In this document: piece after piece, positions 18,735-27,297 of the stretch
Numbering within the stretch: the first letter of the stretch is position 1
Layout: the number at the start of each line of letters is the position of its first letter
Assembly: GCF_016793595.1 (NCBI RefSeq)
Contig: NZ_JAEULY010000009.1
Coordinates: 186,001-250,000, forward strand
Origin: Phreatobacter sp.
GTDB taxonomy: Bacteria; Pseudomonadota; Alphaproteobacteria; Rhizobiales; Phreatobacteraceae
DNA: 64,000 bases
Direction of reading: 5' to 3'
The notes under the pieces: model-generated
Told to the model about the DNA's origin: nothing
Seen by the model: only the letters and a program-made list of their open reading frames with translations
The model's database searches: none
Program-made: the position numbers and the translations under genes

Positions 18735-19742
18735 TTGGACAAACCCGTTCTGATCTCGGTCGTCGTACCAGTCTACGCGGGACAGGACTATCTCCCGAGG
18801 CTGGTTGAAGCGCTGGCAGCCGTCCGCGCCTCGTGGGAGAGCGAGGGTGCGCCGATGCGCCTGGGCGAGGCGGTCCTCGTTGACGACGAGGCGATCGATC
18901 GATCTGCCGAGACCCTCGATGCTCTTGCAAAGGCATATCCCTGGGTCGTGCCGTTGCACTTGATGCGGAACTTCGGCCAGCACGCAGCAACGATCGCCGG
19001 CATCCAGCACACGTCGGGCGATTGGGTCGTCACGATGGACGAGGACCTCCAGCATCCGCCTGCCGCCATCGAAACGATGCTCCGCAAGGCGGTCAGCGAG
19101 AGCGCCGACATTATCTATGGAACGCCCGACAGCGACGTTCACGAGGCGCTCTCGCGCGATTGGGCCTCGCGCGCGTTCAAACAGCTTATGGTTCGCCTGA
19201 GCGGCAATTCGAATGTCCGCTACTTCTCGAGCTTCCGGTTGATCCGAGGACCACTTGCCCGCGCGGTGTCGAGCGTCTGTGGCCACGACACCTATTTCGA
19301 TGTGGCCCTGTCGTGGTTCACGACCCGGGTGGCAACCGTGCCAATGACGCTGAAGGACGAGCGTTACATCAGCAAGGGCCAGTCGGGCTACAAGCTGTCG
19401 CGGCTCCTCTCGCATGCTAGGCGCATGCTGATTTCAAGTCAGGTCAAGGTGCTGCGCGTTTGCGGCCTGTTCGGTCTCGCCGTCGTCGGGTTGAGCATTC
19501 TTGCCAGTATCGGTCTGGTATTGCAGCACTTTCTCGTGCCTGAATCAATTCTCGCCCGAGGCTGGACCTCACTTGCGCTCATGGGGCTCTTCTTTGGCGG
19601 CTTCATCACCTTCATGATCGGCATCGCGCTTGAATACCTATCTTCACTCGTTCTGGTCGCGCACGGCAAGCCGCTCTACTTCGTCGCGGACAGGTCCAGC
19701 GACAGTGCCATAGCCGCCCATTTTCATCGGAAGACCCCGTGA
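18735..19742 (+). CDS. GtrB-like polyprenyl-phosphate glycosyltransferase (GT2)
   Basis: The 335-residue protein has an N-terminal GT-A domain (VVVPVYAGQDYLPRL, the nucleotide-sugar DxD region DEDLQHPP near residue 100) and two C-terminal transmembrane helices (about 240-270 and 280-310). This is the layout of bactoprenol glucosyltransferases GtrB/ArnC/DPM1, which load a sugar on undecaprenyl phosphate at the cytoplasmic face. Translation appears to start at TTG with no clear ribosome site. Its stop overlaps the next start by 4 bp. With the nearby GtrA gene it implies a Gtr-type system. The donor sugar is unknown. Confidence 0.85.
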   Translation: MDKPVLISVVVPVYAGQDYLPRLVEALAAVRASWESEGAPMRLGEAVLVDDEAIDRSAETLDALAKAYPWVVPLHLMRNFGQHAATIAGIQHTSGDWVVTMDEDLQHPPAAIETMLRKAVSESADIIYGTPDSDVHEALSRDWASRAFKQLMVRLSGNSNVRYFSSFRLIRGPLARAVSSVCGHDTYFDVALSWFTTRVATVPMTLKDERYISKGQSGYKLSRLLSHARRMLISSQVKVLRVCGLFGLAVVGLSILASIGLVLQHFLVPESILARGWTSLALMGLFFGGFITFMIGIALEYLSSLVLVAHGKPLYFVADRSSDSAIAAHFHRKTP

Positions 19743-20662
19743 TCTTGCTGCGAAGGCACATGGCCGGCGGGGAAAGGCAGGTACTCGCCATTCTCGGGCT
19801 CGGCCTGATCGGGCAGGCCATCCTGGCCGCAACGAGAAGGCATTGCGCCTTCGACGAAGTGAGCTTGCCGATCAGCTGGACCGATACGGCACTTCGGCGC
19901 GACCAGCTGGCCGCTGTCCTGACGGCGATCGGTTCGCGGGATCACCCGCCGGCACGCATCGACATTGTCTGGTCCGCCGGAAGAGCCGGGTTCGGAGCCA
20001 GGCAAGATGAACTCGCTGCCGAGGAAGAGCCCTTCCTCGATATCCTCGCCCTCGCCGACCGTCTCGTCGACATTGCGCCCAAGGCTCGGCACGGTTTCCA
20101 TCTTATGAGTTCGGCGGGCGGCCTCTTTGAAGGCTGCCGTCTGGTGGATGCTACGACCGAACCCTCGCCGCGCCGGCATTATGGCATCGCGAAGGTACGT
20201 CAGGAGACACTGGTCAAGGCAATGCGCCCCGAGATTGCATCCTTCATCTACCGTCCGTCATCGACATACGGCCTATCCGACGGCACGGCACGGCTCAGCT
20301 TGATCAATGTTCTGATCGCCAACGCCCTTAACAAAAAAGTTTCGCATCTGTTTGGCGACCAGACGACGCTGCGCGATTATATTCAGGCTGGCGATATCGG
20401 CTCCTTCGTCGCAGGCCGTCTCGTCGGCCATGCGCCGAACCCCGGCACCTTCCTTTTGGCCAGTGGCCGGGCGACCGCCCTTCAGGCCATTGTCCATCTG
20501 GTGGAAGCCGCTCTTGGAACACGATTGCTCCTGCGCATCGACCCGCGGCCGAGCAATGCTGAGCACATGTCATTCCGTCCAGCTGCCCTTGCCCCCGGCT
20601 TCGTCGCGACTGATCTTGCCACCGGCATTAGGCAGATGGCCCAGCGCCATTTATATTGCTGA
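19739..20662 (+). CDS. NAD-dependent epimerase/dehydratase-type SDR
   Basis: The 307-residue protein is an extended short-chain dehydrogenase. It has a Rossmann GLGLIGQ near residue 20, a serine in HLMSSAGGLF and the catalytic YGIAK (YxxxK) near 148. It starts at GTG, overlapping the GT2 stop as GTGA, which suggests translational coupling. It probably modifies the sugar, either as nucleotide sugar or lipid-linked, as a reductase or epimerase. Residues DYIQAGDIG fit sugar-nucleotide SDRs. The exact reaction cannot be assigned. Confidence 0.8.
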   Translation: MILLRRHMAGGERQVLAILGLGLIGQAILAATRRHCAFDEVSLPISWTDTALRRDQLAAVLTAIGSRDHPPARIDIVWSAGRAGFGARQDELAAEEEPFLDILALADRLVDIAPKARHGFHLMSSAGGLFEGCRLVDATTEPSPRRHYGIAKVRQETLVKAMRPEIASFIYRPSSTYGLSDGTARLSLINVLIANALNKKVSHLFGDQTTLRDYIQAGDIGSFVAGRLVGHAPNPGTFLLASGRATALQAIVHLVEAALGTRLLLRIDPRPSNAEHMSFRPAALAPGFVATDLATGIRQMAQRHLYC

Positions 20663-20712
20663 GCGGCAGAATGAGCGCATGCAAAGCGCTTGGCACCCCA
20701 AAAAGTCCCCTT

Positions 20713-21417
20713 ATGAACTCTAAAAAGCACGACACAGCAGAGATATTCGATTCATATCGGAACAATTATTCCGATACGGTCGACGACGCGATCGCGTTCA
20801 CGGGCCTGAAGACCGATTTTTTCACGCGGGTTAAGGCGGACTACATCGTCGATATCGTGCGTGGGCATTTTGGCAGGCAGCTGGTCGATGCCCTCGATAT
20901 CGGCTGCGGCGTCGGCAATTACCATCAGCACCTCGCGCCGACATTCCAGTCCCTGTCGGGAGTTGACATATCCTCCGCCTGCATCGAGACCGCTCGGCGC
21001 TGTAACCCCTTTCAGTCCTACCAGACTTACGAAGGCGATCGCCTCCCCCATCCTGACGCCTCGTTCGACGTCGCTTTCGCCATCTGCGTCCTCCACCACG
21101 TTCCCGTCGCGGACTGGCATGGATTCGTGCGCGAGATGCGGCGGATTCTTCGTCCCAATGGCCTCGCATTGATCTTCGAGCACAATCCCGGCAACCCACT
21201 GACGATGCGGGCGGTCAACAATTGCCCCTTCGATGCCGACGCGGTCCTCCTGCGCGCCAAGGAGACCGAGCAACTCATGGAGGCCGCCGGATTCGATGAC
21301 GTCGCGAGCCGCGCCATCCTTTCCGTTCCGGCGGCTGGACAGTTTCTGCGAGCGGTCGATCGACTGTTCGCCCGCCTGCCATTCGGCGCGCAATATTACG
21401 TGCGCGGTACGGCATGA
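20713..21417 (+). CDS. Class I SAM-dependent methyltransferase
   Basis: About 234 residues. Motif I is ALDIGCGVGNYHQHL, the acidic residue after strand 2 is in LSGVDISSAC, and the post-motif region CVLHHVPVADWHGFVREMRR is typical of class I methyltransferases. The ATG at 20713 (MNSKKHDTAEIFDSYRNNY) was chosen from the protein layout; an in-frame ATG at 20671 is possible. The gene lies between the SDR and GtrA genes and overlaps GtrA by 4 bp (ATGA), so the probable substrate is the sugar built by this cluster. The upstream bases are visibly A/T-rich. Confidence 0.8.
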   Translation: MNSKKHDTAEIFDSYRNNYSDTVDDAIAFTGLKTDFFTRVKADYIVDIVRGHFGRQLVDALDIGCGVGNYHQHLAPTFQSLSGVDISSACIETARRCNPFQSYQTYEGDRLPHPDASFDVAFAICVLHHVPVADWHGFVREMRRILRPNGLALIFEHNPGNPLTMRAVNNCPFDADAVLLRAKETEQLMEAAGFDDVASRAILSVPAAGQFLRAVDRLFARLPFGAQYYVRGTA

Positions 21418-21863
21418 TCGGAGGCGACGGCCCCTTGGCGCGCCTGACACTGACTGGTGACGGCATAGCCGGGAAGGCCGTGCGCTTTGGCGTGGTCGGC
21501 GTGCTCAGTGGCGCGATCTACGTCGCGGTGGCGGGCACGCTCGTCCATCTTGATCTGTGCGGACCGACCATGGCGGGCATCATTGGCTATGTCGCGGCGA
21601 TACCGGTCAACTTCATTGGCAATCGTCGCTTCTCATTTCGATCCGAAACGAACCTTGCGAGCGATCTGCCGCGCTATGTCCTCCTGCACATCGCCAACAG
21701 CCTGCTGGCCGCGGCCACGATGGCCCTGACGATCGATGGATTGCGGCTGCACTATCAGGTTGGGCTCGTGGCGACGATCGTCGTCATTCCAGTGACCAGT
21801 TTCATCGCCATGAACCTCTGGGTCTTCGGCCGCCGGCGCGGAACGGCCGACACCGCAACCTGA
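21414..21863 (+). CDS. GtrA-family membrane protein
   Basis: The 149-residue protein has four transmembrane helices and the GtrA/DPMS signature: VRFGVVGVLSGAIYVAV in helix 1, IGYVAAIPVNFIGNRRFSFR after helix 2, and TSFIAMNLWVFGRRR at the end. GtrA proteins are thought to flip undecaprenyl-phosphate-linked sugars to the periplasm. The ATG overlaps the preceding methyltransferase stop as ATGA. Confidence 0.9.
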   Translation: MIGGDGPLARLTLTGDGIAGKAVRFGVVGVLSGAIYVAVAGTLVHLDLCGPTMAGIIGYVAAIPVNFIGNRRFSFRSETNLASDLPRYVLLHIANSLLAAATMALTIDGLRLHYQVGLVATIVVIPVTSFIAMNLWVFGRRRGTADTAT

Positions 21864-21879
21864 GCCTGATGGAACTGGA

Positions 21880-22521
21880 ATGCTCAAGAACGCGCTCAGC
21901 TCGCCGGTCGTCTACCAGAAGTTCCAGGAAATCGGCGGCTTCTTTGGCGCTCGCGTCAAGGCCATGGCTGAATTCCTGACGCTTGAGCCCGGAATGCGCA
22001 TTCTCGATATCGGCTGCGGCCCCGGCAATATCCTCGACCACCTTCCCAAAGGCATCCATTACTTCGGTTTCGATGTCGACGACCGATATATCCGGCACGC
22101 CCAGAGATCCTTCGCGGGACGCGGAACATTCTTCTGCCGGCACTTTGACGCCAGAACCGTCGACCTCGTCCAGCCGGTCGATGTCGCCCTGATGAACGGC
22201 GTGCTGCATCACGTCACGGACGAGGAGCTTCGCCCTCTGCTTGATGCCATACGAGCAAGCCTTCGGCCTGGCGGCCTGCTGTTTACGCTCGACGGCTGCT
22301 ACGTTCCCAACCAGCACTGGTTCAACAGGTGGATGCTGGACAATGATCGCGGCCGCTTCGTCCGGGACGAAGCCGGCTACCGCCGCGTGCTCCAGCGCTC
22401 CTTCGGCGACGTCGCGGTGCACGTGCGCGAGACCTATTCGCGGGTACCCTATACATTCGCCGTTGGCATCTCCCGCACGGCTGGCGGCGCGGGGCGCTTG
22501 CGCGATGTTCCGGTCGCCTGA
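21880..22521 (+). CDS. Class I SAM-dependent methyltransferase
   Basis: The 213-residue protein has motif I RILDIGCGPGNILDHL, motif II GFDVDDRYI, and post-I NGVLHHVTDEELRPLL, followed by RASLRPGGLLFTLDG. It starts 16 bp after gtrA, so it belongs to the same transcription unit. It is distinct from the methyltransferase at 20.7 kb and may act at a second position or on another intermediate of the glycan. Confidence 0.8.
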   Translation: MLKNALSSPVVYQKFQEIGGFFGARVKAMAEFLTLEPGMRILDIGCGPGNILDHLPKGIHYFGFDVDDRYIRHAQRSFAGRGTFFCRHFDARTVDLVQPVDVALMNGVLHHVTDEELRPLLDAIRASLRPGGLLFTLDGCYVPNQHWFNRWMLDNDRGRFVRDEAGYRRVLQRSFGDVAVHVRETYSRVPYTFAVGISRTAGGAGRLRDVPVA

Positions 22522-22784
22522 CCCTCGCCGCCACCGGCATTGGCAAGGCCCCGGCGAGCATGTCGCGATGATCGCCGGGGCCACCACTTGGGGGAATCCG
22601 CGATGCGCACGAGTTTGGTGTGAGCTGGCCGCCGGTAATGTTGGCGACCTCGCCAATGCGGCTTATAGTAACGGCGAAATTCGGCGTGCCCACCTTGGGC
22701 GATGTTGGCAAATGGTACCATCGTTCTCATGGCTGCAGCGACATCACCAGGTCATGACTTAACGTATTTCATGGCATTCTGTTT
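22522..22784. other. Gap within the glycan island
   Basis: These 263 bp separate the second methyltransferase from the polytopic glycosyltransferase. The right half is clearly A/T-richer than its surroundings. I found no coding region or hairpin I trust. A promoter for the next gene is plausible, but no boxes stand out. Confidence 0.35.
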
Positions 22785-24575
22785 GTGATCAATGCAATTG
22801 CGGGCCGCCTCGGAGATTTGGTGGGCAGGGCTATTTCCTTCAGCAGGATACCATACTGCTCTTGGCGCCAAATAAACGGGTCCACTCGTCAGGATGCGTT
22901 CAACTTGGTTTGCCTGGCGGTCATGTGGGTTGCCGCAGCTCTGGCCATTGGCCCCCGGGGCGAATTTCCTCTTGTTGATGACTGGGTGTACCGCTGGTCC
23001 GTCGACGAATTATTGAACGGGCGCCTCATACTACATAGCTGGACGTCCGCGACGATGGTCGGCCACATCTTCTGGGGGGCGCTGTTCTCCAGGCTTTTCG
23101 GCTCGGGGTTCGAAGCCCTGCAAATATCGGGCTTGGTTGCGGGATTCTTGGGTGGGGCGGCATTATATTTCTGGCTTCGCAACGCTGGTGTTCAACCTGG
23201 CCGCGCATTCGCCGGTTCTCTGTGCCTCATCTTCAATCCATTGTATTTCGTTCTCTCCATTACATTCATGACCGACGTGCCTTACGTCGCCGCCCAGACC
23301 GCGGCCATGTGGGTTCTAGGTTACGCCTCCGCTCGAGGCGGCTTCGCAGCAGCGGCGACCGGTTGGCTCCTGGCCCTGTTCGCCCTGTCGATCCGCCAGG
23401 TCGGGGTTGCGATCCCTGCCGGGATCGGAATCGCCAACTTGTGGAGGGACGGTGTCCATTGGCGTTCCATCGCGACCGCCATAATCCCGGTGGTAGCATT
23501 CGTTGCGTTTCAGCAGGGGTTCGAGGCCTGGCTTGCCGCGAAAGGAGCGCTGCCGCTTCAGTTCGGCGTCAACTCCATCGAGATTGCGGATCGGCTGGCC
23601 GGACCGATCTCCGACATCATGAAACACGCCAGCATCGGCGTCGCCTATCTGTACATGTATGGCGGCTTGTTCATGCTTCCCGTCGTGATTCTGGCCTACC
23701 GGGACCTCATCGCGCAGCACCGATCGAACAGACTGATCATTCACGCCGCAACATTCGGAGCGGCGGGTATCGTCACACTCATTGTCATCCTGGTTCACCG
23801 TCCCATGCCCATTTGGGACCACGGCGTGCTGTCGTCTTCGGGGATTGCCCTCGGCCTCTACGGAATGCCCGAAGCGCCTGGCTGGCTCCGGGGCATTGTC
23901 ACAGCGCTGGCGTCCGGCGGCGGCGCTATGGCCGTTGTCGTTCTTGGCACCCGGATACGGCAACTGCTCACCGGGAGCCTGCCGACCGAAGCAACGGCTG
24001 CGGTGGTGGCCGCGCTTGCCACCGGCGCAGTTCTATTCGCCCCCCTTTTGGTCATGCCAAACCGGTTCGATCGGTACCTCCTGCCCATCGTCCCCTGCAT
24101 GATCGTCGTGATGCTGGTTTCGGGCAGCAACACGCGGCAACTCGGCACCCCCGCCGGCCACCGGGGCGCTCGGCTCGCCGCCTTGTCGTCGGTCGTTCTC
24201 TTCGCGGGCTTTGCCGCCTTTGCAATAGCCGGGACGCGCGACAGCTTGGCCGATCAGCGCGCGCGCCTGGCGGCGCTCAACCATGCGCTCTCGCTCGGCT
24301 ACCCTCGCGATCAGATCAATGCCGGTTGGGTGCTCAATGGTTGGCACCTATATGGGCGGGTCGGCGCCTTGAAGGGGATCGGCGCGCTCGCCAGTTGGTA
24401 TAATGATCCGCTGATCGAGATCGGACATCATCGGTCCCACGGCTACGAGGTGATCGCGCGCATGCCCGTCAACCGAACCTTGCCATGGGCTTGGGGTGCC
24501 GATGCGCCGGTTTTGGTTGAGCGCCGATTGCCCGGCGAGGGAACCTTTGTCGGCCCTCCCATGCAGAATCGTTGA
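22785..24575 (+). CDS. GT39-like polytopic membrane glycosyltransferase
   Basis: The 596-residue protein has about 11-13 hydrophobic segments. The first periplasmic loop carries PLVDDWVYRWSVDELL, resembling the acidic catalytic loop of GT-C enzymes (PMT/ArnT/GT39 type), which use polyprenyl-phosphate sugars as donors. A soluble C-terminal tail of about 100 residues follows the last helix. In Gtr systems a polytopic enzyme of this kind transfers the flipped sugar to the O-antigen or another periplasmic acceptor. The start is uncertain: a GTG at 22785 has no ribosome site, and the next in-frame ATG falls within the first helix. Confidence 0.75.
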   Translation: MINAIAGRLGDLVGRAISFSRIPYCSWRQINGSTRQDAFNLVCLAVMWVAAALAIGPRGEFPLVDDWVYRWSVDELLNGRLILHSWTSATMVGHIFWGALFSRLFGSGFEALQISGLVAGFLGGAALYFWLRNAGVQPGRAFAGSLCLIFNPLYFVLSITFMTDVPYVAAQTAAMWVLGYASARGGFAAAATGWLLALFALSIRQVGVAIPAGIGIANLWRDGVHWRSIATAIIPVVAFVAFQQGFEAWLAAKGALPLQFGVNSIEIADRLAGPISDIMKHASIGVAYLYMYGGLFMLPVVILAYRDLIAQHRSNRLIIHAATFGAAGIVTLIVILVHRPMPIWDHGVLSSSGIALGLYGMPEAPGWLRGIVTALASGGGAMAVVVLGTRIRQLLTGSLPTEATAAVVAALATGAVLFAPLLVMPNRFDRYLLPIVPCMIVVMLVSGSNTRQLGTPAGHRGARLAALSSVVLFAGFAAFAIAGTRDSLADQRARLAALNHALSLGYPRDQINAGWVLNGWHLYGRVGALKGIGALASWYNDPLIEIGHHRSHGYEVIARMPVNRTLPWAWGADAPVLVERRLPGEGTFVGPPMQNR

Positions 24576-24635
24576 CCGGGACTCGAGGGGCCGCTTCCTC
24601 TCCGCGGCTGGACGGGGCCTGATTTTTGGCAATGC

Positions 24636-24980
24636 CTAGCGGAGCCGAACCGGAGTGCTATCGATTCTGTGTCCGTCTATGGCCTTCAAGAGCTTTGTGA
24701 TCAAGGATTTGAGGCCCTCGCGGCGCTGGTTGAAGCGGTAGCAGGTTTCATCGAGGTAGAACTGGAAGAAGCACTTTTGCGTGCCTCGGTAGGGATAAAG
24801 CCAGTTCTTGGAATATGACCAGAAGCCCTCGATGCCGTTGATGTGGTCGCGTCCGACCGGGCACCACTTCTCCTCGCGGATGACGACATGGTCGCCACGC
24901 GGGCGCAAGGTTGCATAGGCCTGCCACTTATCGGTGTAGTAGAGCCAGCCCTCGCGGCTCCCGGCCTGTATCCCTTTCAT
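24636..24980 (-). mobile_element. IS1595-family (ISXO2-like) transposase, 3' fragment
   Basis: The 114-codon frame covers the C-terminal part of an ISXO2-like DDE transposase: YYTDKWQAYATLRPRGDHVV with the second catalytic Asp, then GRDHINGIEGFWSYSKNWLY with the catalytic Glu region, and LDETCYRFNQRREGLKSLI. The N-terminal zinc ribbon and first catalytic Asp are absent, and a stop lies in frame just upstream at about 25008. The element is truncated and cannot be autonomous. It marks the right edge of the island. Confidence 0.88.
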
Positions 24981-25007
24981 GGTCGAGGTGCGGTCGCGCC
25001 CGGCGCG

Positions 25008-25403
25008 CTAGCCGCCCTGCCCCGGCTTCAGCCTGGCGTTGAGCCGCGGCCAGCGCCGGCCGATACGGATGGCGAGGCGCCGACGCGTACGGCGCACGAA
25101 CGGACTGTCCACGGACAGAATCAGAAAGCCGACCGGGAACATCCAGGGCCCCAGCACCGGCAGAAAGCTGAACAGCCCGCCGACGATGAAGCCCCAGCCG
25201 AGCACACGCCGGCGCGGGCGCGTCGCCGGCACCGGCCAGTCGCGCCCAAACATCCGCAGCCGCTGCGGCGGCGCAAGGCCGGTTTCCGGTTCCATCCTCG
25301 CGATAAAGCCCGGCCCGGGCGTCCTGTCCACAGCGGCCATCGTTCGGCCATTCTGGCGGTTCATGGATAGTGTCTGTTCACAGGCCGTCGGCGCATCTTT
25401 CAC
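25008..25403 (-). CDS. Small membrane protein, PGPGW-like
   Basis: The frame of up to 131 residues has a single hydrophobic stretch WGFIVGGLFSFLPVLGPWMF followed by LILSVDSPFVRRTRRRLAI, resembling the putative transmembrane PGPGW family. Function is unknown. The start is uncertain: ATGs at 25403, 25364, 25340 and 25295 are all in frame, and the last leaves a more typical short protein. Its stop lies at the broken edge of the IS1595 fragment. Confidence 0.55.
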   Translation of the reverse strand: MKDAPTACEQTLSMNRQNGRTMAAVDRTPGPGFIARMEPETGLAPPQRLRMFGRDWPVPATRPRRRVLGWGFIVGGLFSFLPVLGPWMFPVGFLILSVDSPFVRRTRRRLAIRIGRRWPRLNARLKPGQGG

Positions 25404-25477
25404 GCTTGACCGCTTTCGCTCTTGGCAACCGTCGAAGACCTGTGTTATTCGCGCCGCTCACTCGCAGCGAGCGATGA

Positions 25478-25552
25478 TCCTCGGTAGCTCAGTGGTAGAG
25501 CAACCGGCTGTTAACCGGTTGGTCGCTGGTTCGAATCCGGCCCGGGGAGCCA
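25478..25552 (+). tRNA. tRNA-Asn (GTT)
   Basis: The cloverleaf has acceptor arms TCCTCGG and CCGGGGA (one G-U pair), a D arm TAGCTCAGTGGTAGAGC, an anticodon arm CGGCTGTTAACCG with anticodon GTT, a G discriminator and an encoded CCA. Confidence 0.95.
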
Positions 25553-25560
25553 GTTTCGAG

Positions 25561-25595
25561 AAGGCGGAGAGACGCAATGTCTCTCCGCCTTTTTC
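25561..25595 (+). terminator. Strong intrinsic terminator after tRNA-Asn
   Basis: A perfect 13-bp inverted repeat (AAGGCGGAGAGAC and GTCTCTCCGCCTT) with a 5-base loop GCAAT is followed by a run of T, 9 bp after the tRNA CCA. Confidence 0.93.
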
Positions 25596-25642
25596 GTTTC
25601 CGGGGATGAACCGGAACGAGCGGTGCGCGTATCCTCTCCTCG

Positions 25643-27094
25643 ATGACCGATAGAGCACCCGTCCTCGTCTGGCTCCGCGACGACCTGAGACTTGGCGACA
25701 ATCCCGCGCTCGACCGCGCCTGCGGCGCCGGCGCGCCGCTGATCCTCATCTATGTCCTCGACACCGATGGCGCTGGCGGACGGCCGCTCGGCGGCGCTGC
25801 CCGATGGTGGCTGGCGCAGAGCCTGAAGGCGCTGTCGGGCGCAATCGCGCGGCGCGGCGGTCGCCTCGTCCTGCGCTCCGGATCGCCCCGCGTCGTCATT
25901 CCCGCCATCGCGCGCGAAACCGGCGCGAGCCTTGTCACATGGAATCGCCGCTACGAGGCGGATGGAATCGCCTGCGACACCGCCATCAAGGCCGAGCTGA
26001 AGGCCAACGGTGTGGCGGTGGAGACCTTCTCGGCGAATCTCCTGCGCGAACCGTGGACGATCGAGACGCAGGCCGGCGCGCCGTTCAAGGTGTTCACCCC
26101 GTTCTGGCGCGCGCATGGCGGCCTTGGCGAGCCCCGCGCCGCCCTGCCCGCGCCCTCGAAGCTCTCCGATGGCTCGGGCGACCTCCTGAGCGAACGGCTC
26201 GACCACTGGAGGCTGGAACCCGCCTGCCCGAACTGGGCGGCTGAATTTCCCGGGCACTGGCAGCCGGGCGAGGACGGCGCGAAGGAAAGGCTCGCCGATT
26301 TCCTCGACGAGGATCTGCCGCACTACACCGGCGACCGCGACCGGCCGGACAAGGCTTTCACATCGCGGCTGTCGCCGCACCTGCGCTTCGGCGAAATCTC
26401 GCCGGTACAGATCTGGCACGCCGGCCAGCACGCTGCCGCAGCGCGCGGCGAGCGCGGCCTCGCGAAGTTCATGTCCGAGGTCGGCTGGCGCGAGTTTTCC
26501 TACCACCTGCTCTTTCACTGGCCGAAACTCGCCAGCGAGAACTTCCAGCCGCGTTTCGACGCCTTCGGCTGGGCCGACAATGCCGCCGCGCTCGAGGCGT
26601 GGCAGCAGGGCCGCACCGGCTATCCGCTGGTCGATGCCGGCATGCGGCAGCTCTGGCGAACCGGCTGGATGCACAACCGCGTGCGCATGATCGCCGCGTC
26701 CTTTCTGGTGAAGCATCTCCTGATCGACTGGCGCGTCGGCGAGCGCTGGTTCTGGGACACGCTTGTCGATGCCGATCCGGCCAGCAATGCCGCGAGCTGG
26801 CAATGGGTCGCTGGAACCGGGGCCGATGCCGCGCCCTATTTCCGTATCTTCAACCCGGTGCTGCAGGGCGAGAAGTTCGACCCGAACGGTGACTATGTCC
26901 GCCATTGGGTGCCGGAACTGGCCGCGCTCCCGGCCGAAGTGATCCATGCGCCGTGGCAGAACCGCAGGGCGCTGGAGGCAGTGGGCATCGTGCTCGGCCG
27001 CGACTATCCGGAGCCCGTCGTCGACCATGCCCGGGCACGCGCGAGGGCACTGGCCGCGCTCGCCGCCACGCGCGAAGCGGCGGGAGAGCATTGA
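25643..27094 (+). CDS. phr: Deoxyribodipyrimidine photolyase (class I)
   Basis: The 483-residue flavoprotein repairs cyclobutane pyrimidine dimers using light. The N-terminal photolyase domain begins PVLVWLRDDLRLGDNPAL, the antenna-binding half. The FAD domain has TSRLSPHLRFGEISP, EVGWREFSYHLLFHWP, TGYPLVDAGMRQLWRTGWMH and the DADPASNAASWQWVAG region. No neighbour shares its pathway. Confidence 0.96.
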   Translation: MTDRAPVLVWLRDDLRLGDNPALDRACGAGAPLILIYVLDTDGAGGRPLGGAARWWLAQSLKALSGAIARRGGRLVLRSGSPRVVIPAIARETGASLVTWNRRYEADGIACDTAIKAELKANGVAVETFSANLLREPWTIETQAGAPFKVFTPFWRAHGGLGEPRAALPAPSKLSDGSGDLLSERLDHWRLEPACPNWAAEFPGHWQPGEDGAKERLADFLDEDLPHYTGDRDRPDKAFTSRLSPHLRFGEISPVQIWHAGQHAAAARGERGLAKFMSEVGWREFSYHLLFHWPKLASENFQPRFDAFGWADNAAALEAWQQGRTGYPLVDAGMRQLWRTGWMHNRVRMIAASFLVKHLLIDWRVGERWFWDTLVDADPASNAASWQWVAGTGADAAPYFRIFNPVLQGEKFDPNGDYVRHWVPELAALPAEVIHAPWQNRRALEAVGIVLGRDYPEPVVDHARARARALAALAATREAAGEH

Positions 27095-27297
27095 CGGCAA
27101 TCCTTCGTTGCCTGCTGACGCGAAACCGATCGCACCCGTTGAACGTTTCTGGAATGCGCCTAATTTGTCCGGTGGCGCCGGATCGTCCCCGCCTGCAAAG
27201 GCCCATCGGGCTCGACGATCGCCCGGGGGCCTGCGCCGTCGTCGGATGGTCTGGTGCGACTGCTCCGTTGCACCATTCCGGAAGGCATTGCGCAGCC

